Assembly: GCF_017301635.1 (NCBI RefSeq)
Contig: NZ_CP071091.1
Span: 5,902,001 to 5,966,000, forward strand
Reading direction: 5' to 3'
DNA: 64,000 nt
Origin: Myxococcus landrumus
GTDB taxonomy: Bacteria; Myxococcota; Myxococcia; Myxococcales; Myxococcaceae
Shown here piece after piece: positions 63,437 through 64,000 of this stretch; positions within the stretch are counted from its first letter, which is position 1, and the number at the start of each line of letters is the position of its first letter. Made by a program: the position numbers and the translations under genes. The notes under the pieces were generated by a model. It saw only the letters and a list, made by a program, of their open reading frames with translations, ran no database searches and was not told the origin of the DNA.

Positions 63437-64000
63437 GGCCCCAGGCCGACAGCGCCAGGGCCGCGAAGCCCACGAGGCCCGCGTAGACCACTCGCATGCC
63501 CGCGCGGCGCAGCATGCTGATGTGCGTCCCCAAGCCCATCGCCCCCATGGCCATCACCATGAGAAAGACGCTCGCCGTGGAGAGCGCGGCCTTCCCCGCC
63601 GCCGGCACCACACCCACCGAGCCGAGCACTCCCACCGCGAGGAACCCCAACACGAACCACGGAATCGGCGGCTCCTTCCACGAGTAGCGCACCTTCCCGC
63701 CCGCCCCTGAGACCAACCCCAGCACCACGAGCGCCGGTGCCAGCAGCACCACCCGCGTCAACTTCACCAGCGTCCCCAAATCCCCCGCCGAGGTCCCCCA
63801 GGTGAACGCCGCCGCCATCACCTGCGCCACCTCGTGCAACGTGGCCCCGGAGAGAATCGCGAGCTGCGCCGTGGTCAACCCCAGCAGCGGCCCCACGAAG
63901 ACGTAGAACAGCACGCCCATCGTCCCCAGAATCCCGCACAGCCCCACCGCCAGCGTGGTGTCCTCCTCCTCCGCGCGCGTCACGGAGCTCGCCGCCACCA
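63411..64000 (-). CDS. YeiH-family (UPF0324) membrane protein, partial
   Basis: C-terminal part of a UPF0324/YeiH-type inner-membrane protein, about 196 residues in six predicted helices; the 5' end lies beyond the window. Family hallmarks: G-L-T-T-A-Q-L-A-I-L-S-G-A-T-L-H-E-V-A-Q-V, then A-L-V-V-L-G-L, P-W-F-V-L-G-F-L-A-V and the terminal M-G-L-G-T-H-I. Members are suggested sulfate or other anion exporters, on limited evidence. The gene ends inside the McrC-like gene, 26 bp of convergent overlap. Confidence 0.85.
   Translation of the reverse strand, partial: VAASSVTRAEEEDTTLAVGLCGILGTMGVLFYVFVGPLLGLTTAQLAILSGATLHEVAQVMAAAFTWGTSAGDLGTLVKLTRVVLLAPALVVLGLVSGAGGKVRYSWKEPPIPWFVLGFLAVGVLGSVGVVPAAGKAALSTASVFLMVMAMGAMGLGTHISMLRRAGMRVVYAGLVGFAALALSAWGLIHLLSIQ

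Overview
The window looks like chromosomal DNA from a myxobacterium, most likely of the Myxococcus/Corallococcus/Pyxidicoccus group. It is strongly GC-rich, with G or C at most third codon positions. It holds many lipoproteins with long linkers, a PAS/GAF multisensor kinase, a 7TM-type chemoreceptor, an Oar-like TonB receptor, a secreted collagenase and an ECF sigma factor. No rRNA, tRNA or CRISPR array was seen. The assignment rests on gene content and composition only.

Layout. 1-8.6 kb: a TPR lipoprotein, small proteins, a single-domain response regulator, an FRG-domain protein, and a two-gene kinase operon (multi-GAF/PAS histidine kinase, then a REC-histidine kinase). 8.9-13.7 kb: a five-gene TadE/TadG-like envelope operon without motor or secretin genes. 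13.7-16.5 kb: two small exported proteins, a membrane protein and a PAS-AraC regulator. 16.7-25.2 kb: an M9 collagenase facing a six-gene operon that contains every step from trans-4-hydroxyproline to 2-oxoglutarate (epimerase, three-subunit D-hydroxyproline dehydrogenase, deaminase, semialdehyde dehydrogenase). Collagen digestion and use of its signature amino acid are thus side by side.

25.7-36.2 kb is the accessory part. An Oar-like TonB receptor gene next to the hydroxyproline operon is broken twice, by an in-frame amber codon and by an IS66 element with 8-bp target duplications; the severed 3' end can be read on the far side. Just beyond, a 56-bp direct repeat (55 matches) of the 3' end of a chemoreceptor gene brackets a 5.6-kb island (30579-36205). 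The island holds transposase remnants and an intact three-gene operon of lower GC: a GHKL-type ATPase, an unknown protein and a DUF6339-like protein. This is a good candidate for a poorly described defence system.

36.2-55.5 kb returns to ordinary myxobacterial genes: the chemoreceptor, an ECF sigma factor, an ankyrin-SMI1/KNR4 protein, a serine hydrolase, an acyl-CoA dehydrogenase, a DUF1615 lipoprotein, two tandem paralogous lipoproteins with an unusual spaced-dyad repeat family beside them, and an M16 peptidase pair (one active, one lacking the zinc motif).

55.7-63.4 kb holds a second defence-like operon: a single polypeptide joining HIT, phospholipase-D nuclease, SF2 helicase and LexA/S24-type peptidase domains, followed by McrB-like and McrC-like proteins. 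The window ends inside a YeiH-family membrane protein gene.
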